From NCBI GenBank assembly GCA_017415555.1, contig JAFQGF010000049.1, positions 1-48,092 of the forward strand: a stretch of 48,092 nucleotides of DNA, read 5' to 3'. Shown here in pieces: positions 25,206-34,271 of this stretch (its first letter is position 1; every line of letters begins with the position of its first letter). Made by a program: the position numbers and the translations under genes. Below the pieces are notes generated by a model. That model did no database searches, was not told the DNA's origin, and was given only the letters and a program-made list of their open reading frames with translations. Source of the stretch: Akkermansia sp. Lineage in GTDB: Bacteria > Verrucomicrobiota > Verrucomicrobiia > Verrucomicrobiales > Akkermansiaceae.

Positions 25206-27689
25206 ATGCAGGATTATCCATTTGTTTTAGGCTTTACATCAGGAGAGCTCAGTCCCTGGCTTTCTTCCCGTTTCGATATGCAGGCATACCAGCGCGGGGC
25301 TGCTATGCTGCAGAACTTTCTCGTGCAACCATATGGCGGTTTATTGCGCCGCAGCGGTACCGAGTATCTGGCAGCGGCTGCGGTACAGCAGGACGATGCC
25401 GTGCGGCTTATCCCATTCTGCTTTTCGGAGGCGGAGGCACTCATGCTGGAGATTTTTCCACATGGCATGCGCGTGTATAAACAGGGAACTCCTGTGAGGA
25501 ATGCCGACGGCTCTGTCTATGAGATGCAGGCACCTTGGGAAACCGCAGCAGAAGTGCACGCTCTGCGTTGTATGCAGGTGAATGATGTTGTCTATGTCAC
25601 CAGCGTTTATCGACCACCTCTCGTTCTGAGTCGCTATGCTGATAATAACTGGTCCTGTGCAGAGTTTGCACCGGAGCCGTTCCCGCGGGAAACGTATCGG
25701 CAGGCTCAGTCCGGACTTACAGTCAGAATGCATCGGGATGGCTCCGGTGCCACTTTGAAGTTGGATGGCCCCCGGGGGTATTTTGATGCCTCCATGGTGA
25801 ATGGTGAAGTAATCCTGGCAGAGGCCGAGCAGCCATCTCGCACTCTGTTTCTGAATAAGCCCATCAGCTTTCAGACAAAAGAAATGCCGCTGCTGGATTC
25901 GAACACTGTGTTGGGGGGCTATGTTTATACGGAGCAGGATGCTACCTCCAAAATGAAGAATCTGTACACTGTTATTAAACCCTATATCCCGGAATACTTT
26001 AATGGACGATATTCAGCGGCGGATTACCCGGACTGCTTCATGCCGGGCGTCATGCTATTGCACGAGGGAAAACCGTATGAGGTATGCGGGGATTGGGAAA
26101 TTCGGACGCATGGAGAATGGAACGCCGTGTGGGAACTCTGGCGTAGCTATAACACCCGCTATGACGATTTAGACTTCTATACCTGGCAGTGGACGCGTAT
26201 CCGTACCTTGGAGCAGAACTCGCATTCTGAGCGGAAGAATTACATCATTTCCGGTACAGAGACACAACCCTGCCGTATGGTGCTAGTTTGTCGCTCTGCA
26301 GAGTCTTCCGAGCTTGGGGCACATATCTATTTCAATATTCTGGGAGGACGCCGGGAGTACAAGTTTCTCATTACGGGCTTTACTTCTCCTTTCGAGGCCA
26401 CCGGGCGCCTGAAATCGTATTATCTGGATGGTTGTAACACATTTTATACCAAGGTCTGGAGCTTTGGAGCCTATGGCCCCAGAAATGGTTATCCGGCCTT
26501 TGCGGCATTCTACCAGGGGCGCTTGTGGTTTGGCGGTTTTTCCGGACTCCCCACAACACTTATTGCCAGTGCTGTGGATGATTATGCCAACTTTCATGTC
26601 AGTTCGGCAGACGATGCCGCATTGCATCTGACGCTCTCCTCACTCAATCAGAGCAGAATATGCTGGGTTTGCCCATCTCGCGGCCTGCTTGTGGGCACTT
26701 CTGAGAACGAGTGGACGCTTGCCGCACCGGATGGAAGTGCCATTTCTGCTACCAATGCTACCTTTACCCGCCATTCATCCGTGGGATCCGAACTCGCTCC
26801 GGCCGGTGCTGTTGAAAACACGGTTTTTTATGTGCAGCGGGGCGGTAAGCGCCTTCGGGAAATATCCTACAAACTTGCAGCCGACGGCTTTACGTCCACA
26901 GATGTCAGTCTGCTGGCTGAGCATCTTTTTGCTCATGGCGTGAAAGAGTGGGTTGTCCAGCGAGGGGCCTCCCCGAGACTCTGGGTGCTGATGTGTAATC
27001 ATACACTCGCGGTTCTGACAATCAATGTGGAACAACAAGTGACGGCCTGGCAGCGTGTTTGCCTGCAGGAACGCGAAATCCTTCATCTTGCCGCGCTACC
27101 GGGAAGAGGTGGCCTCGAGGACGAGTTATGGTGTGTGGTGCGCAACAGGCAGAGTGGCTTTGTTTCTCTGGAGCGTATGGGCCGGTCTGAGCTGTTTCTG
27201 GATGGTGCTCTTTGTGCGGAGGCGGGCCAGGAGTTACAACTGCCGCATTTAGTGGGCTTGCACGTTCTGGCCTACCCAGAGGGGGCGCCGGAGCAAGCTG
27301 TTGCGCTCAATGTGGCGGAGGATGGTAGCTGCAAATTATGCTTTGAGGATATCGGGGGGCGTTGCTGTGTCGGGGCGAATTATATCTCTGAGCTTCATAC
27401 GCTTCCCTTGGAGAATGAGCGCACCTACAACACAGTGCGTCAGGAGGGGCGTGTGCGGCTGAGGCTTATGCAGAGTGACCCGGCTTTCTGCTACAAATGC
27501 ACTTACGCAAATGATTGGGAGTTTTACAACCCGGAGGCTGACTATCGCCGTTATCCCTACACCGGTGAGGTGCGCGTCTCTCAGTTACCGGCACCTGCTG
27601 TGGGGCAGGGGTTTGCTCTCCGCTCTGACGGTGCTCTGGATTTCCGGCTCGTATCTCTCACGGTTGAAATGGATTTTCATGGCCGTTAA
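25206..27689 (+). CDS. Phage tail-nozzle/tubular-like protein, solitary
   Basis: 827 residues from the ATG at 25206. The N-terminus reads GFTSGELSPWLSSRFDMQAY, then a G-x-x-x-L-Q-N-F-x-V-x-P-x-G-G-L-x-R-R-x-G-T-E-Y pattern, which is the signature of the podovirus-type tail tubular/nozzle protein family that ends the phage tail tube. The rest is beta-rich, with ATKFHVS-like segments (about 455-465) and R-S-G-T/V-G-S-E patches as in those proteins. No other structural phage genes (portal, capsid, terminase) are near, and its base composition looks like its neighbours, so it seems an old or domesticated acquisition rather than an active prophage. The small AP2-like gene downstream converges with it. 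Confidence 0.72.
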   Translation: MQDYPFVLGFTSGELSPWLSSRFDMQAYQRGAAMLQNFLVQPYGGLLRRSGTEYLAAAAVQQDDAVRLIPFCFSEAEALMLEIFPHGMRVYKQGTPVRNADGSVYEMQAPWETAAEVHALRCMQVNDVVYVTSVYRPPLVLSRYADNNWSCAEFAPEPFPRETYRQAQSGLTVRMHRDGSGATLKLDGPRGYFDASMVNGEVILAEAEQPSRTLFLNKPISFQTKEMPLLDSNTVLGGYVYTEQDATSKMKNLYTVIKPYIPEYFNGRYSAADYPDCFMPGVMLLHEGKPYEVCGDWEIRTHGEWNAVWELWRSYNTRYDDLDFYTWQWTRIRTLEQNSHSERKNYIISGTETQPCRMVLVCRSAESSELGAHIYFNILGGRREYKFLITGFTSPFEATGRLKSYYLDGCNTFYTKVWSFGAYGPRNGYPAFAAFYQGRLWFGGFSGLPTTLIASAVDDYANFHVSSADDAALHLTLSSLNQSRICWVCPSRGLLVGTSENEWTLAAPDGSAISATNATFTRHSSVGSELAPAGAVENTVFYVQRGGKRLREISYKLAADGFTSTDVSLLAEHLFAHGVKEWVVQRGASPRLWVLMCNHTLAVLTINVEQQVTAWQRVCLQEREILHLAALPGRGGLEDELWCVVRNRQSGFVSLERMGRSELFLDGALCAEAGQELQLPHLVGLHVLAYPEGAPEQAVALNVAEDGSCKLCFEDIGGRCCVGANYISELHTLPLENERTYNTVRQEGRVRLRLMQSDPAFCYKCTYANDWEFYNPEADYRRYPYTGEVRVSQLPAPAVGQGFALRSDGALDFRLVSLTVEMDFHGR

Positions 27690-27704
27690 GTAAGCTTATG
27701 GGGG

Positions 27705-27738
27705 CCCCTCCCCCTGCCATTTCTGGCCGGGGGAGGGG
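27705..27738. terminator. GC-rich hairpin between converging genes
   Basis: A C-rich arm (27705-27718) pairs with a G-rich arm (27725-27738) with one mismatch, six-base loop. There is no T-tract, so it may be a weak or factor-assisted bidirectional terminator. Confidence 0.45.
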
Positions 27739-27751
27739 GAATAGCCGCTCC

Positions 27752-28021
27752 TTATTTTTCAGCAGCTGCTTCCACGGCCGGCTCTGCCAGCCCATTCTTA
27801 AAGCGCTCAAACACGCCTCGGGGGTCTTCCGGGGTCTCTTTAAGCGCATCGAAAATGCGGTCTCGCATTTCGATGGCTGCTTTGAAGGCCGCTTCTTCGC
27901 TGCCGTATTGGCGGTCAGAGAAGTACTTGGTGAACTGGTTCCACTTGCGGCAGATACTCAGGCGCCAGCCTTGGAAGGATGTCGTCTCGTATGTGTAGCG
28001 GGTGATGTTACGTTGTGTCAT
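27752..28021 (-). CDS. Small AP2-like domain protein
   Basis: 89 residues. The central part, G-W-R-L-S-I-C-R-K-W-N-Q-F-T-K-Y-F-S-D followed by YGSEEAAFKAAIEMRDRIF, matches the three-strand-plus-helix pattern of the AP2/ERF-like DNA-binding domain, found in bacteria and phages in small proteins, homing endonucleases and integrases. The short tail is Ala/Glu-rich. It may bind DNA as a small regulator. AP2-like domains are common in phage DNA, and the gene faces the phage nozzle-like gene, so both may come from one element. Confidence 0.65.
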   Translation of the reverse strand: MTQRNITRYTYETTSFQGWRLSICRKWNQFTKYFSDRQYGSEEAAFKAAIEMRDRIFDALKETPEDPRGVFERFKNGLAEPAVEAAAEK

Positions 28022-28149
28022 AGCTTTGATTGTGTTTGTTGTATCTGCGGAAGGTAGTTGGGCTCCCGCTTGCCGCTATAGAATGCCAGATATATCCCTA
28101 TATTCGCAATCTAATTTTCTAGGAATTAGGATGTAGATATATAACAGAA

Positions 28150-28172
28150 ACGAGCCCCTGAATGGGGCTCGT
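28150..28172 (-). terminator. Terminator of lpxB
   Basis: A perfect nine-pair stem (ACGAGCCCC with GGGGCTCGT), five-base loop; on the minus strand TTTCTGTT follows. Confidence 0.75.
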
Positions 28173-28204
28173 CTTAGCGGCAAAAATCCGTGTGATTTTC
28201 AGGC

Positions 28205-29329
28205 TCAGGGCTGAGCGGGGAAGAGGGAGAGCACGGCATCGGCAGCCTTGGCAGCGGCTCCGCCATGGCCCAGGCTGTCCATGGATTCCTTCATGCCCGC
28301 AAGGGTCCGGGCTCGTGTCTCCGGTGTGGTGAGTTTCTCCAGCTCTGCAATGCAGTTATCTACGTTAAAATCGTTCTGGATGAGTTCCTTGGTGACGGGC
28401 TTGTCGATGAGGATGTTTACCATGCCAATGTATTTGATGGTCAGCACCATGCGGGCAAAGAAATAGGTACCCCAAGCCACTTTGTATACAAGAGCGAATG
28501 GAAGCTCGTGCAGGGCTGCTTCCAGCGTGGCGGTGCCGGAGGTCACCAGGGCTGCTTCTGCTCTGTCCATCAAATCGTGATAGCTGCCGGGGCAGATGTT
28601 GATGAGCTCTGCAGGTACACCGGCTTTCTCTGCCATGCGGCGCATGGTGGCTGCCAGTTTTTCCGAGCTGGCAGAGGTTTCGAATCGCCATTCCGGGTGC
28701 GCTGTGCGGGCTTTCTGTACCAAATCCAGAAACACCGGGAAATGGCGCTCAATCTCACGCATACGGCTGCCGGGGAAGAGTCCGATGAGTCCCTTCTCCC
28801 GCGCATTGGTACGGCGCTGTGCCAGAATATCATCCACCAGGGGGTGTCCCACGAATTCGGTACGCAGCCCGGCCTTCTCAAAGAGGGGCTTTTCGAAGGG
28901 GAAGGTACACATCATCAGGTCGAGCATGGCGGCCAGCTTGGGCACGCGGCTCTTGTGCCAGGCCCACACCATGGGGGCAATGAACCAGGCAATCCTGGTG
29001 TTGGGACAACTCTTGTGCACGCGTTCGGCCAGGCGCTGATTGAAGCCGGGATAATCGATAAGGATGAGTCCTTCCGGTTGCTCGGCTGCAATGCGGGAGG
29101 CCATATCATTGAGGCGCTTCATGAAGAAGCGCGCATGCTTAAGCACCTCCACAATACCGATGACGGCGGCCTGTTCGGCCCAGTCTTCCACTCCCGGGGC
29201 GAGGGCATGCATACGGCTTCCACCCAGCCCCACAATCTCAATGTCGGGGCGACGGCGCAGTAACTCCTGTATGAGCAGCGCTCCCTGTTTGTCGCCACTC
29301 TTCTCACCGGCTATCATGAACAGCTTCAT
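28205..29329 (-). CDS. lpxB: Lipid A disaccharide synthase
   Basis: 374 residues from the ATG at 29329 (MKLFMIAGEKSGD), close to the 382 of E. coli LpxB; the longer open frame upstream runs into the ychF terminator. LpxB joins UDP-diacylglucosamine and lipid X into the beta-1,6 disaccharide of lipid A at the inner membrane. Family motifs: AGEKSGD at the N-terminus, LILIDYPGFNQRLA, the PMVWAWH segment, FVGHPLVDD, GLFPGSRMREIERH, and the C-terminal TSGTATLEAAL with P-F-A-L-V-Y-K. It shows that the organism makes LPS or lipid A. No Shine-Dalgarno is visible. Confidence 0.96.
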   Translation of the reverse strand: MKLFMIAGEKSGDKQGALLIQELLRRRPDIEIVGLGGSRMHALAPGVEDWAEQAAVIGIVEVLKHARFFMKRLNDMASRIAAEQPEGLILIDYPGFNQRLAERVHKSCPNTRIAWFIAPMVWAWHKSRVPKLAAMLDLMMCTFPFEKPLFEKAGLRTEFVGHPLVDDILAQRRTNAREKGLIGLFPGSRMREIERHFPVFLDLVQKARTAHPEWRFETSASSEKLAATMRRMAEKAGVPAELINICPGSYHDLMDRAEAALVTSGTATLEAALHELPFALVYKVAWGTYFFARMVLTIKYIGMVNILIDKPVTKELIQNDFNVDNCIAELEKLTTPETRARTLAGMKESMDSLGHGGAAAKAADAVLSLFPAQP

Positions 29330-29384
29330 GCCACGCATGTTAGCATATTCCGGCGCCGCTGGCAAGCTGGAAGCTGCTACGCCC

Positions 29385-29425
29385 TGAAAAAAAGACCGGG
29401 TTCCCGCCCCAGCGGAAGCCCGGCT
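29385..29425 (-). terminator. Terminator of ychF
   Basis: CCGGGTTCCCGC pairs with GCGGAAGCCCGG (near perfect); on the minus strand TCTTTTTTTC follows. Confidence 0.88.
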
Positions 29426-29452
29426 CTGCAAAAAGTGCGGAAATATGGAGCT

Positions 29453-30574
29453 TTACTTGGACACGTTGAAGCGGAATTCTACTACGTCGCCGTCCTGCAT
29501 CACGTAGTCCTTGCCCTCGATACGCAGTTTGGCCTGTTCCTTGGCCTTGGCTATGGAGCCACAGGCCACCAGATCCTCGTACGCAACGACCTGGGCTGCG
29601 ATGAATCCGCGCTCAAAATCCGTATGGATGACGCCGGCTGCGGCGGGGGCTTTGTCGCCGGCGTGGATGGTCCAGGCGCGTGTTTCTTTCACACCAGTGG
29701 TGAGGTAGGTGCGCAGGCCCAGCAGGTGGTACACGGCACGAATGAGGTCGCTCACGCCGGAGTCTTCCACGCCGAGATCATTCAGGAAAAGGGCGGCTTC
29801 TTCTTTGGGGAGCTCGGAAAGCTCTTCCTCGATGCGAGCGGAAATGACTACAGCCTCGGCATTGTGGTGCTCGGCCACATATCGACGCACGGCGGATACA
29901 TAGGGGTGCCCATCCGGGTTTTTCACGGCCTCAGCCAGCTCTTCTTCGCTCACATTGCAGGCAAAGATGCTTTTCTTGTTGGAAAGCAGGAAGAACTCTT
30001 TCATGAGCTTGCGCTCGTCATCGCTCAGTTCCAGTGTGATGGCCGGTTTGCCTTCGTCCAGGTGGGGAATGAGTTTTTCGATGAGTTCCACCTCGGCTTT
30101 TGCTTCCTTGTCGCCGCCGCGAGCTTTCTTGATACGGCTTTCCTTTCGCTTCTCCATGGCAGCCAGATCAGCCAGAATCAACTCGGCGTTAATGATTTCG
30201 ATGTCACGCACCGGGTCTACGCTGCCCAGCTCGTGGATGATGTCATCGTTCTCGAAGCAGCGCACTACCTGCACGATGGCGTCGGTCTCGCGGATGTTGG
30301 AAAGGAACTTGTTGCCCAGGCCGGCTCCTTCTGCCGCGCCCTTCACCAGGCCGGCAATATCCACAAACTCGATGGCTGCGGGGACAATCTTTTCCGACTT
30401 GCTCATTTCGGACAGCACGGCCAGACGCTCATCCGGCACTTCCACTACGCCCACGTTGGGGTCGATGGTGCAGAAGGGATAATTGGCCGCTTCCGCTTTG
30501 CGTGAGCGGGTCACTGCATTGAAAAGGGTTGATTTGCCGACGTTCGGAAGTCCTACGATACCTGCCTGTAACAT
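29453..30574 (-). CDS. ychF: Redox-responsive ATPase YchF / OLA1
   Basis: 373 residues, slightly longer than the usual 363. An Obg-family P-loop ATPase of the ribosome-associated YchF/OLA1 group. The P-loop is GLPNVGKST (8-16), then the switch region [12 protein letters not shown], the G3 motif DIAGLVKGA with GLGNKFL, and the altered G4 position N-V-S-E-E that gives ATP rather than GTP preference. The C-terminus has the TGS domain with D-F-E-R-G-F-I-A-A and ending [11 protein letters not shown]. Its promoter lies so close to the ATG that the mRNA is probably leaderless. Confidence 0.95.
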   Translation of the reverse strand: MLQAGIVGLPNVGKSTLFNAVTRSRKAEAANYPFCTIDPNVGVVEVPDERLAVLSEMSKSEKIVPAAIEFVDIAGLVKGAAEGAGLGNKFLSNIRETDAIVQVVRCFENDDIIHELGSVDPVRDIEIINAELILADLAAMEKRKESRIKKARGGDKEAKAEVELIEKLIPHLDEGKPAITLELSDDERKLMKEFFLLSNKKSIFACNVSEEELAEAVKNPDGHPYVSAVRRYVAEHHNAEAVVISARIEEELSELPKEEAALFLNDLGVEDSGVSDLIRAVYHLLGLRTYLTTGVKETRAWTIHAGDKAPAAAGVIHTDFERGFIAAQVVAYEDLVACGSIAKAKEQAKLRIEGKDYVMQDGDVVEFRFNVSK

Positions 30575-30584
30575 AACGCGGGGG

Positions 30585-30613
30585 AATATAGCGCATTACC
30601 TCGTGTAAGTCAA
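30585..30613 (-). promoter_or_regulatory. Promoter of ychF (predicted leaderless)
   Basis: On the minus strand TTGACT (30608-30613), a 17-base spacer and TATATT (30585-30590). Only 10 bases separate the -10 box from the ATG. Confidence 0.85.
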
Positions 30614-30694
30614 TCCCAAAATACGGGAAGAGCAGGAGTCATCCCTCCCTTCATACGTCATTCCTTCGTAGGCCCGCTGGGGCGCAGCAGCTCT

Positions 30695-31594
30695 TTATCC
30701 GAGCACGCTGCCCAGCACATCGCCCTGGCGGGCGAAGGTTTCCACACAGTTTTCTGTGTTTTGTAAGATGTCGTCAGCCAGCTGCACACGGCCTGGCTCA
30801 AAGAAGGTCATGATAGTGGAGCCACCGAAGGCGAAATAGCCCTGTTCCTCGCCTTTCTGCACGGGCTGGCCGGGCCGATATGTCTGGAAGATGGCACCCA
30901 CGCCGGTGGCGCCTACGGCCAGATGCAGCACATCGCCCAGGTGCGGGGTATGCAGCACGGTGAGCTCGCGCTTGTTGGTCCACAGCCAGGAGAGCTTGTG
31001 GCGCAGGCAGTAGGGGCTCACGCTGGCCAGCGGTCCGGGAATGCGCACGGGCGCCTCGGGGGTGCCCTCAGCTACAAAATGGAAGCGGTGGTAGTCCACC
31101 GGACACAGGCGGCTGAGCACCACGGTTCCCTGTGCATATTTTTCTGCCAGTTCGGGGCTGCCCAGCAGGGCAGGCAGGTCGAACTTCTGGCCTTTCACAA
31201 ACGCACCGGTCATTTCTGCGGCATTCTGCCAGCCACTGTGGCGACCGTCGGCGGGCAGAGCCACGGTGTTCCCCTCGCAGATAGGGCGTGCACCGGGTTT
31301 CAATTTACGGTAGAAGAAGTCGTTAAAGCAGGTGTAATCCTCCAGTGGGCGGGCAACTTCGTCCATATTGATATTGTACTCGCGCACAAAATTGGCCAGC
31401 CCGGCAGCACTGCGGCGGCTGTTTTTCATAGCTCCCAACAGACGGGAAAAGATAGCACGCTTGACGAGCACATGCAGGCTCACCCTGCCCAGAGTTGTGC
31501 CATACACCCAGCGCAGGGATTTTTCTCCCAGCACTTTTTCCTGTTCCATCTGTCCCGTGTAGCGGTTGTAAAACGTGATACCTTCGCTGCTCAT
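30695..31594 (-). CDS. psd: Phosphatidylserine decarboxylase
   Basis: 299 residues from the ATG at 31594; the open frame runs further upstream through the promoter and into the CoA transferase gene. The enzyme makes phosphatidylethanolamine at the inner membrane. It self-cleaves at the G-G-S-T site (257-260) to give a pyruvoyl group on Ser259. Asp116 (ADGRH) and His172 (VDYHRFHF) fit the Asp-His-Ser triad. The N-terminal Y-N-R-Y-T-G-Q and F-N-D-F-F-Y-R-K-L-K-P-G-A-R-P motifs place it in the larger Clostridium/Bacteroides-type Psd group. Its promoter predicts a leaderless mRNA. Confidence 0.95.
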   Translation of the reverse strand: MSSEGITFYNRYTGQMEQEKVLGEKSLRWVYGTTLGRVSLHVLVKRAIFSRLLGAMKNSRRSAAGLANFVREYNINMDEVARPLEDYTCFNDFFYRKLKPGARPICEGNTVALPADGRHSGWQNAAEMTGAFVKGQKFDLPALLGSPELAEKYAQGTVVLSRLCPVDYHRFHFVAEGTPEAPVRIPGPLASVSPYCLRHKLSWLWTNKRELTVLHTPHLGDVLHLAVGATGVGAIFQTYRPGQPVQKGEEQGYFAFGGSTIMTFFEPGRVQLADDILQNTENCVETFARQGDVLGSVLG

Positions 31595-31600
31595 GCGTGC

Positions 31601-31629
31601 ATGATAACACGCAGCGACCGCAAAGTCAA
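31601..31629 (-). promoter_or_regulatory. Promoter of psd (predicted leaderless)
   Basis: On the minus strand TTGACT (31624-31629), a 17-base spacer and TATCAT (31601-31606), with six bases to the ATG. Confidence 0.85.
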
Positions 31630-31676
31630 TTTCCAATTTGTCAGAGAAAATGGGATAATCCTCAATCGACAAAGTT

Positions 31677-33158
31677 TTACAGCTCCACGTTGCGCATGTC
31701 GCCGGTGTTCTTGAAGGCAAGGTGGAAGGAATACGCTTTTTCCAGGCTGTGCGGGGTGTGTCCGGTGGGGGTGAGAGCCACGTAGCGGCGCAGCAGGGGG
31801 CGGTAATCCGGGTGTGCACAGTTTTCGATGATAAGCTCGGCACGCTCGCGCGGGGATTTGCCTCGCAGGTCGGCTATGCCCTGTTCGGTGATAAGTATCT
31901 GCACATCGTGCTCGGTGTGGTCCACATGGCTCACCATGGGCACGATGGCGGAAATGGCCCCCCCCTTGGCCACGGAGGGACAGCTGAAGATGGTGATGGC
32001 CGCCGCACGGGCAAAGTCTCCGCTGCCGCCGATACCGTTCATGATTTTGCTGCCCAGGATGTGGGTGCTGTTTACATTGCCGAAGATGTCTGCCTCCAGG
32101 GCGGTATTCATGCAGATGAGCCCCAGCTGGCGCACGATGGCGGGATTGTTGGTCATTTCCGTGGGGCGTAGCAGCAGCTTATCGCGGTAAAAATCGAAGT
32201 TGGCATATACTTCCTCCATGGCCTCATCGCTCACGGAGAGGGAGCAGCCGCTCGCAAAGGTCACACGTCCGCTGCGTACCAGTTCCAGTGCGCTCTCTTG
32301 TATCACTTCCGTGTACATTTTGACAGGAGGTATCACGGTGGATTTGCCCAGCGCCTTCAGCACGGCATTGGCTACATTGCCCACGCCGCTCTGGATGGGC
32401 AGGAACTCCGGTGGTATGCGCCCCGCGGAATATTCCCGTTCCAGAAATTGAATGACGTTTTCGCCTATCTTGTCCGTCACGGCATCGTTCGGGCGGTAGG
32501 GAGCAAGCCCATCCTTCTGGTGCGTCATCACCACACCCACAATTTTTGCCGGGTCCACCTGTACCCACGGTGTGCCGATTTTTTCCTCCGGCGCTACCAG
32601 CGGAATGGGGGTGCGGTTGGGCGGATCCTCAGGGATGAAGATGTCGTGTATCTCTGCCAGGCAGGGCTTGTGGTAGGTGTTGAGCTCCAGGATGATGCGG
32701 TCGGCCATCAGGCAGAAATCCGCCGAGGAGCCCTGGCTCATGGTGAAGACTATTTTGCCGTCGTCCGTCACATCGCAGGCCTCTACAATGGCCGTATGTA
32801 CGCGGGGGATGATGCCGTAGCGCATGTTCTGTGCAAACAGGGAGATGTGCGGCTCTACATACGAAACTTCCGCATTGTTAATCTGCGCTCTTGTGCGGGG
32901 GCAGGACATGTAGGGCATACGCATGTCCACGCACTCTGCCTGCGCCAGCTCGCCATCCACTGCGGCGCTATTTGAGGCTCCGCACATCACATGCAGTTTG
33001 AACGGTCGTCCGGCCGCGTGTTCTGCCTTGGCTCGTTCCGCTATCGCTTTGGGTACTACCTTTACCGCGCCTGCTTCAGTGAACCCGCTCAGGCCTATGC
33101 ACTCGCCGTCCTCTATCAGCCCGGCCGCCTCTTCTGCTGTCAGTATGGGATAACGCAT
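31677..33158 (-). CDS. Succinyl-CoA:acetate-type CoA transferase
   Basis: 493 residues of the acetyl-CoA hydrolase/transferase family, most like succinate CoA transferases (AarC, Cat1, ScpC). The active-site Glu is probably Glu284 in KMYTEVIQES. QSGVGNVANAV (256-266), GNVNSTHILGSKIMNGIGGS and TEQGIADLRGKSPRERA are family hallmarks. It swaps CoA between succinate, acetate or propionate and would fit a succinate/propionate fermentation; substrate choice is inferred. It lies 82 bases before psd and has its own near-consensus promoter. The leader is about 14 bases and lacks a Shine-Dalgarno. Confidence 0.92.
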   Translation of the reverse strand: MRYPILTAEEAAGLIEDGECIGLSGFTEAGAVKVVPKAIAERAKAEHAAGRPFKLHVMCGASNSAAVDGELAQAECVDMRMPYMSCPRTRAQINNAEVSYVEPHISLFAQNMRYGIIPRVHTAIVEACDVTDDGKIVFTMSQGSSADFCLMADRIILELNTYHKPCLAEIHDIFIPEDPPNRTPIPLVAPEEKIGTPWVQVDPAKIVGVVMTHQKDGLAPYRPNDAVTDKIGENVIQFLEREYSAGRIPPEFLPIQSGVGNVANAVLKALGKSTVIPPVKMYTEVIQESALELVRSGRVTFASGCSLSVSDEAMEEVYANFDFYRDKLLLRPTEMTNNPAIVRQLGLICMNTALEADIFGNVNSTHILGSKIMNGIGGSGDFARAAAITIFSCPSVAKGGAISAIVPMVSHVDHTEHDVQILITEQGIADLRGKSPRERAELIIENCAHPDYRPLLRRYVALTPTGHTPHSLEKAYSFHLAFKNTGDMRNVEL

Positions 33159-33178
33159 ATCGGTGTTTAACTGAACGT

Positions 33179-33207
33179 ATAATAATGCAAAGTTAGAGTG
33201 CAGTCAA
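33179..33207 (-). promoter_or_regulatory. Promoter of the CoA transferase gene
   Basis: On the minus strand TTGACT (33202-33207), a 17-base spacer and TATTAT (33179-33184). Confidence 0.87.
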
Positions 33208-33276
33208 GTTTTTTTGTTGGGTAAAGAGATTATTCGAATTTTATGGCCTGTGTTATCGCTTGGTGGGCAACAGAAA

Positions 33277-33309
33277 ACCGCCGCAGCCAATCATGCGGGC
33301 TGCGGCGGT
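33277..33309 (-). terminator. Terminator of the PH-domain gene
   Basis: ACCGCCGCAGCC pairs perfectly with GGCTGCGGCGGT; on the minus strand TTTTCTG follows. Confidence 0.85.
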
Positions 33310-33329
33310 ATGAGAGCGCAAAGAGTGAT

Positions 33330-33704
33330 TCAGAGAACGTAGGAGGCAATCAGCTTGCTGAGACCCAGGATGTCGCAGTTGCCCTTAAGCTCGAAACGGA
33401 CTTGGCCGATACCGCTGAAGAAGAGGTCCAGCTCGCTGTCGAGGTCGAAGGTGCCGGCGGTCTCTACAGAGTAGGCCTGCACCTTGCTGTAGGGAAGGGA
33501 GGTGAAGTCCACCTTCTTGCCGGTGATTCCCTGTACGTTGATGGAGATAACGCGCTTGTTGGTGAAGACTACGGAATCGCGGATGGCCTTGAATGCAGCG
33601 ATGATGTTTTCGCCCTCTACCAGCAGGGGGCCCACTCGGGGCATGAGGGTTGCCGGGTCTACCGGGGAGAGCTTGAAGAAGCTGCCGTTTTGGAAGTCAA
33701 TCAT
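33330..33704 (-). CDS. Bacterial PH-domain protein
   Basis: 124 residues. The pattern EGENIIAAFKAIRDSVVFTN, K-R-V-I-S-I-N, then the KKVDFTSLPYSKVQAYSVET strand pair and a C-terminal helix fits the bacterial pleckstrin-homology domain family (bPH_1). Members are small cytoplasmic beta-barrels of mostly unknown role, some linked to membrane stress. It is a single-gene unit with its own promoter (TTGCAC, 17 bases, TAGAAT) and terminator, so it is probably well expressed. Confidence 0.85.
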   Translation of the reverse strand: MIDFQNGSFFKLSPVDPATLMPRVGPLLVEGENIIAAFKAIRDSVVFTNKRVISINVQGITGKKVDFTSLPYSKVQAYSVETAGTFDLDSELDLFFSGIGQVRFELKGNCDILGLSKLIASYVL

Positions 33705-33734
33705 AGTATTGCAGATTAGTTGTTTTGAGTCTTC

Positions 33735-33763
33735 ATTCTACTCTTTCTGGAGAGGTTGTGCAA
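33735..33763 (-). promoter_or_regulatory. Promoter of the PH-domain gene
   Basis: On the minus strand TTGCAC (33758-33763), a 17-base spacer and TAGAAT (33735-33740); leader of about 24 bases. Confidence 0.78.
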
Positions 33764-33850
33764 GTAAAAAAGCGGGGGCCGTATCAAATCTGCTGGTAAA
33801 AACAGGTAAAATATGCATTGGTCATTAGCCCGGCCAATGGAAAGTTGGCG

Positions 33851-33882
33851 GGATTTACGATTTTTGATTTACGATTTACGAA
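33851..33882 (+). repeat. 32-bp inverted repeat, left copy
   Basis: Made of GATTTACGA units spaced by T's. Its reverse complement is at 36407-36438 with a single mismatch (33875). The two copies enclose the palindrome field, the HAD-FolB gene and the double-psi barrel gene. Confidence 0.85.
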
Positions 33883-34205
33883 GAAAGTTAGGCGGGCTGA
33901 CGCCCGCGAGTCATCAGGCGAGCCAAATTAAGAGCCTCGCCGCATGGCGAGGCGGCATATAATAGCCATGGGTTGAGTGAGCAAAGCGAACGAAACCCGT
34001 GGGTATAGCGCAAAAAACAAACCGAACCCCACCGGATGGTGGGGTGGCACAAAGCGATGCAATACTTTGATTCATAGCTTTCTGTCACCCCGTTTCACGG
34101 GGCTCAAAATTATTTTCCATCTCTAGCAGGGGCGGCGCTCACTATCGTTCGCTTGCCCCTGCCTGAGTTCTTTCGCCCCTCTGGCGGGGGCTTCTGATTT
34201 CCGCT

Positions 34206-34261
34206 CGCCTGCGGCTCGCTCGCCAACTTCCAATTTTGCGGGGTGTTGCGAGCCGCAGGCG
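34206..34261. repeat. REP-like inverted pair
   Basis: CGCCTGCGGCTCGC (34206-34219) and its exact reverse complement (34248-34261). The core also occurs at 1712-1724. Confidence 0.75.
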
Positions 34262-34271
34262 CGCTTAATGT

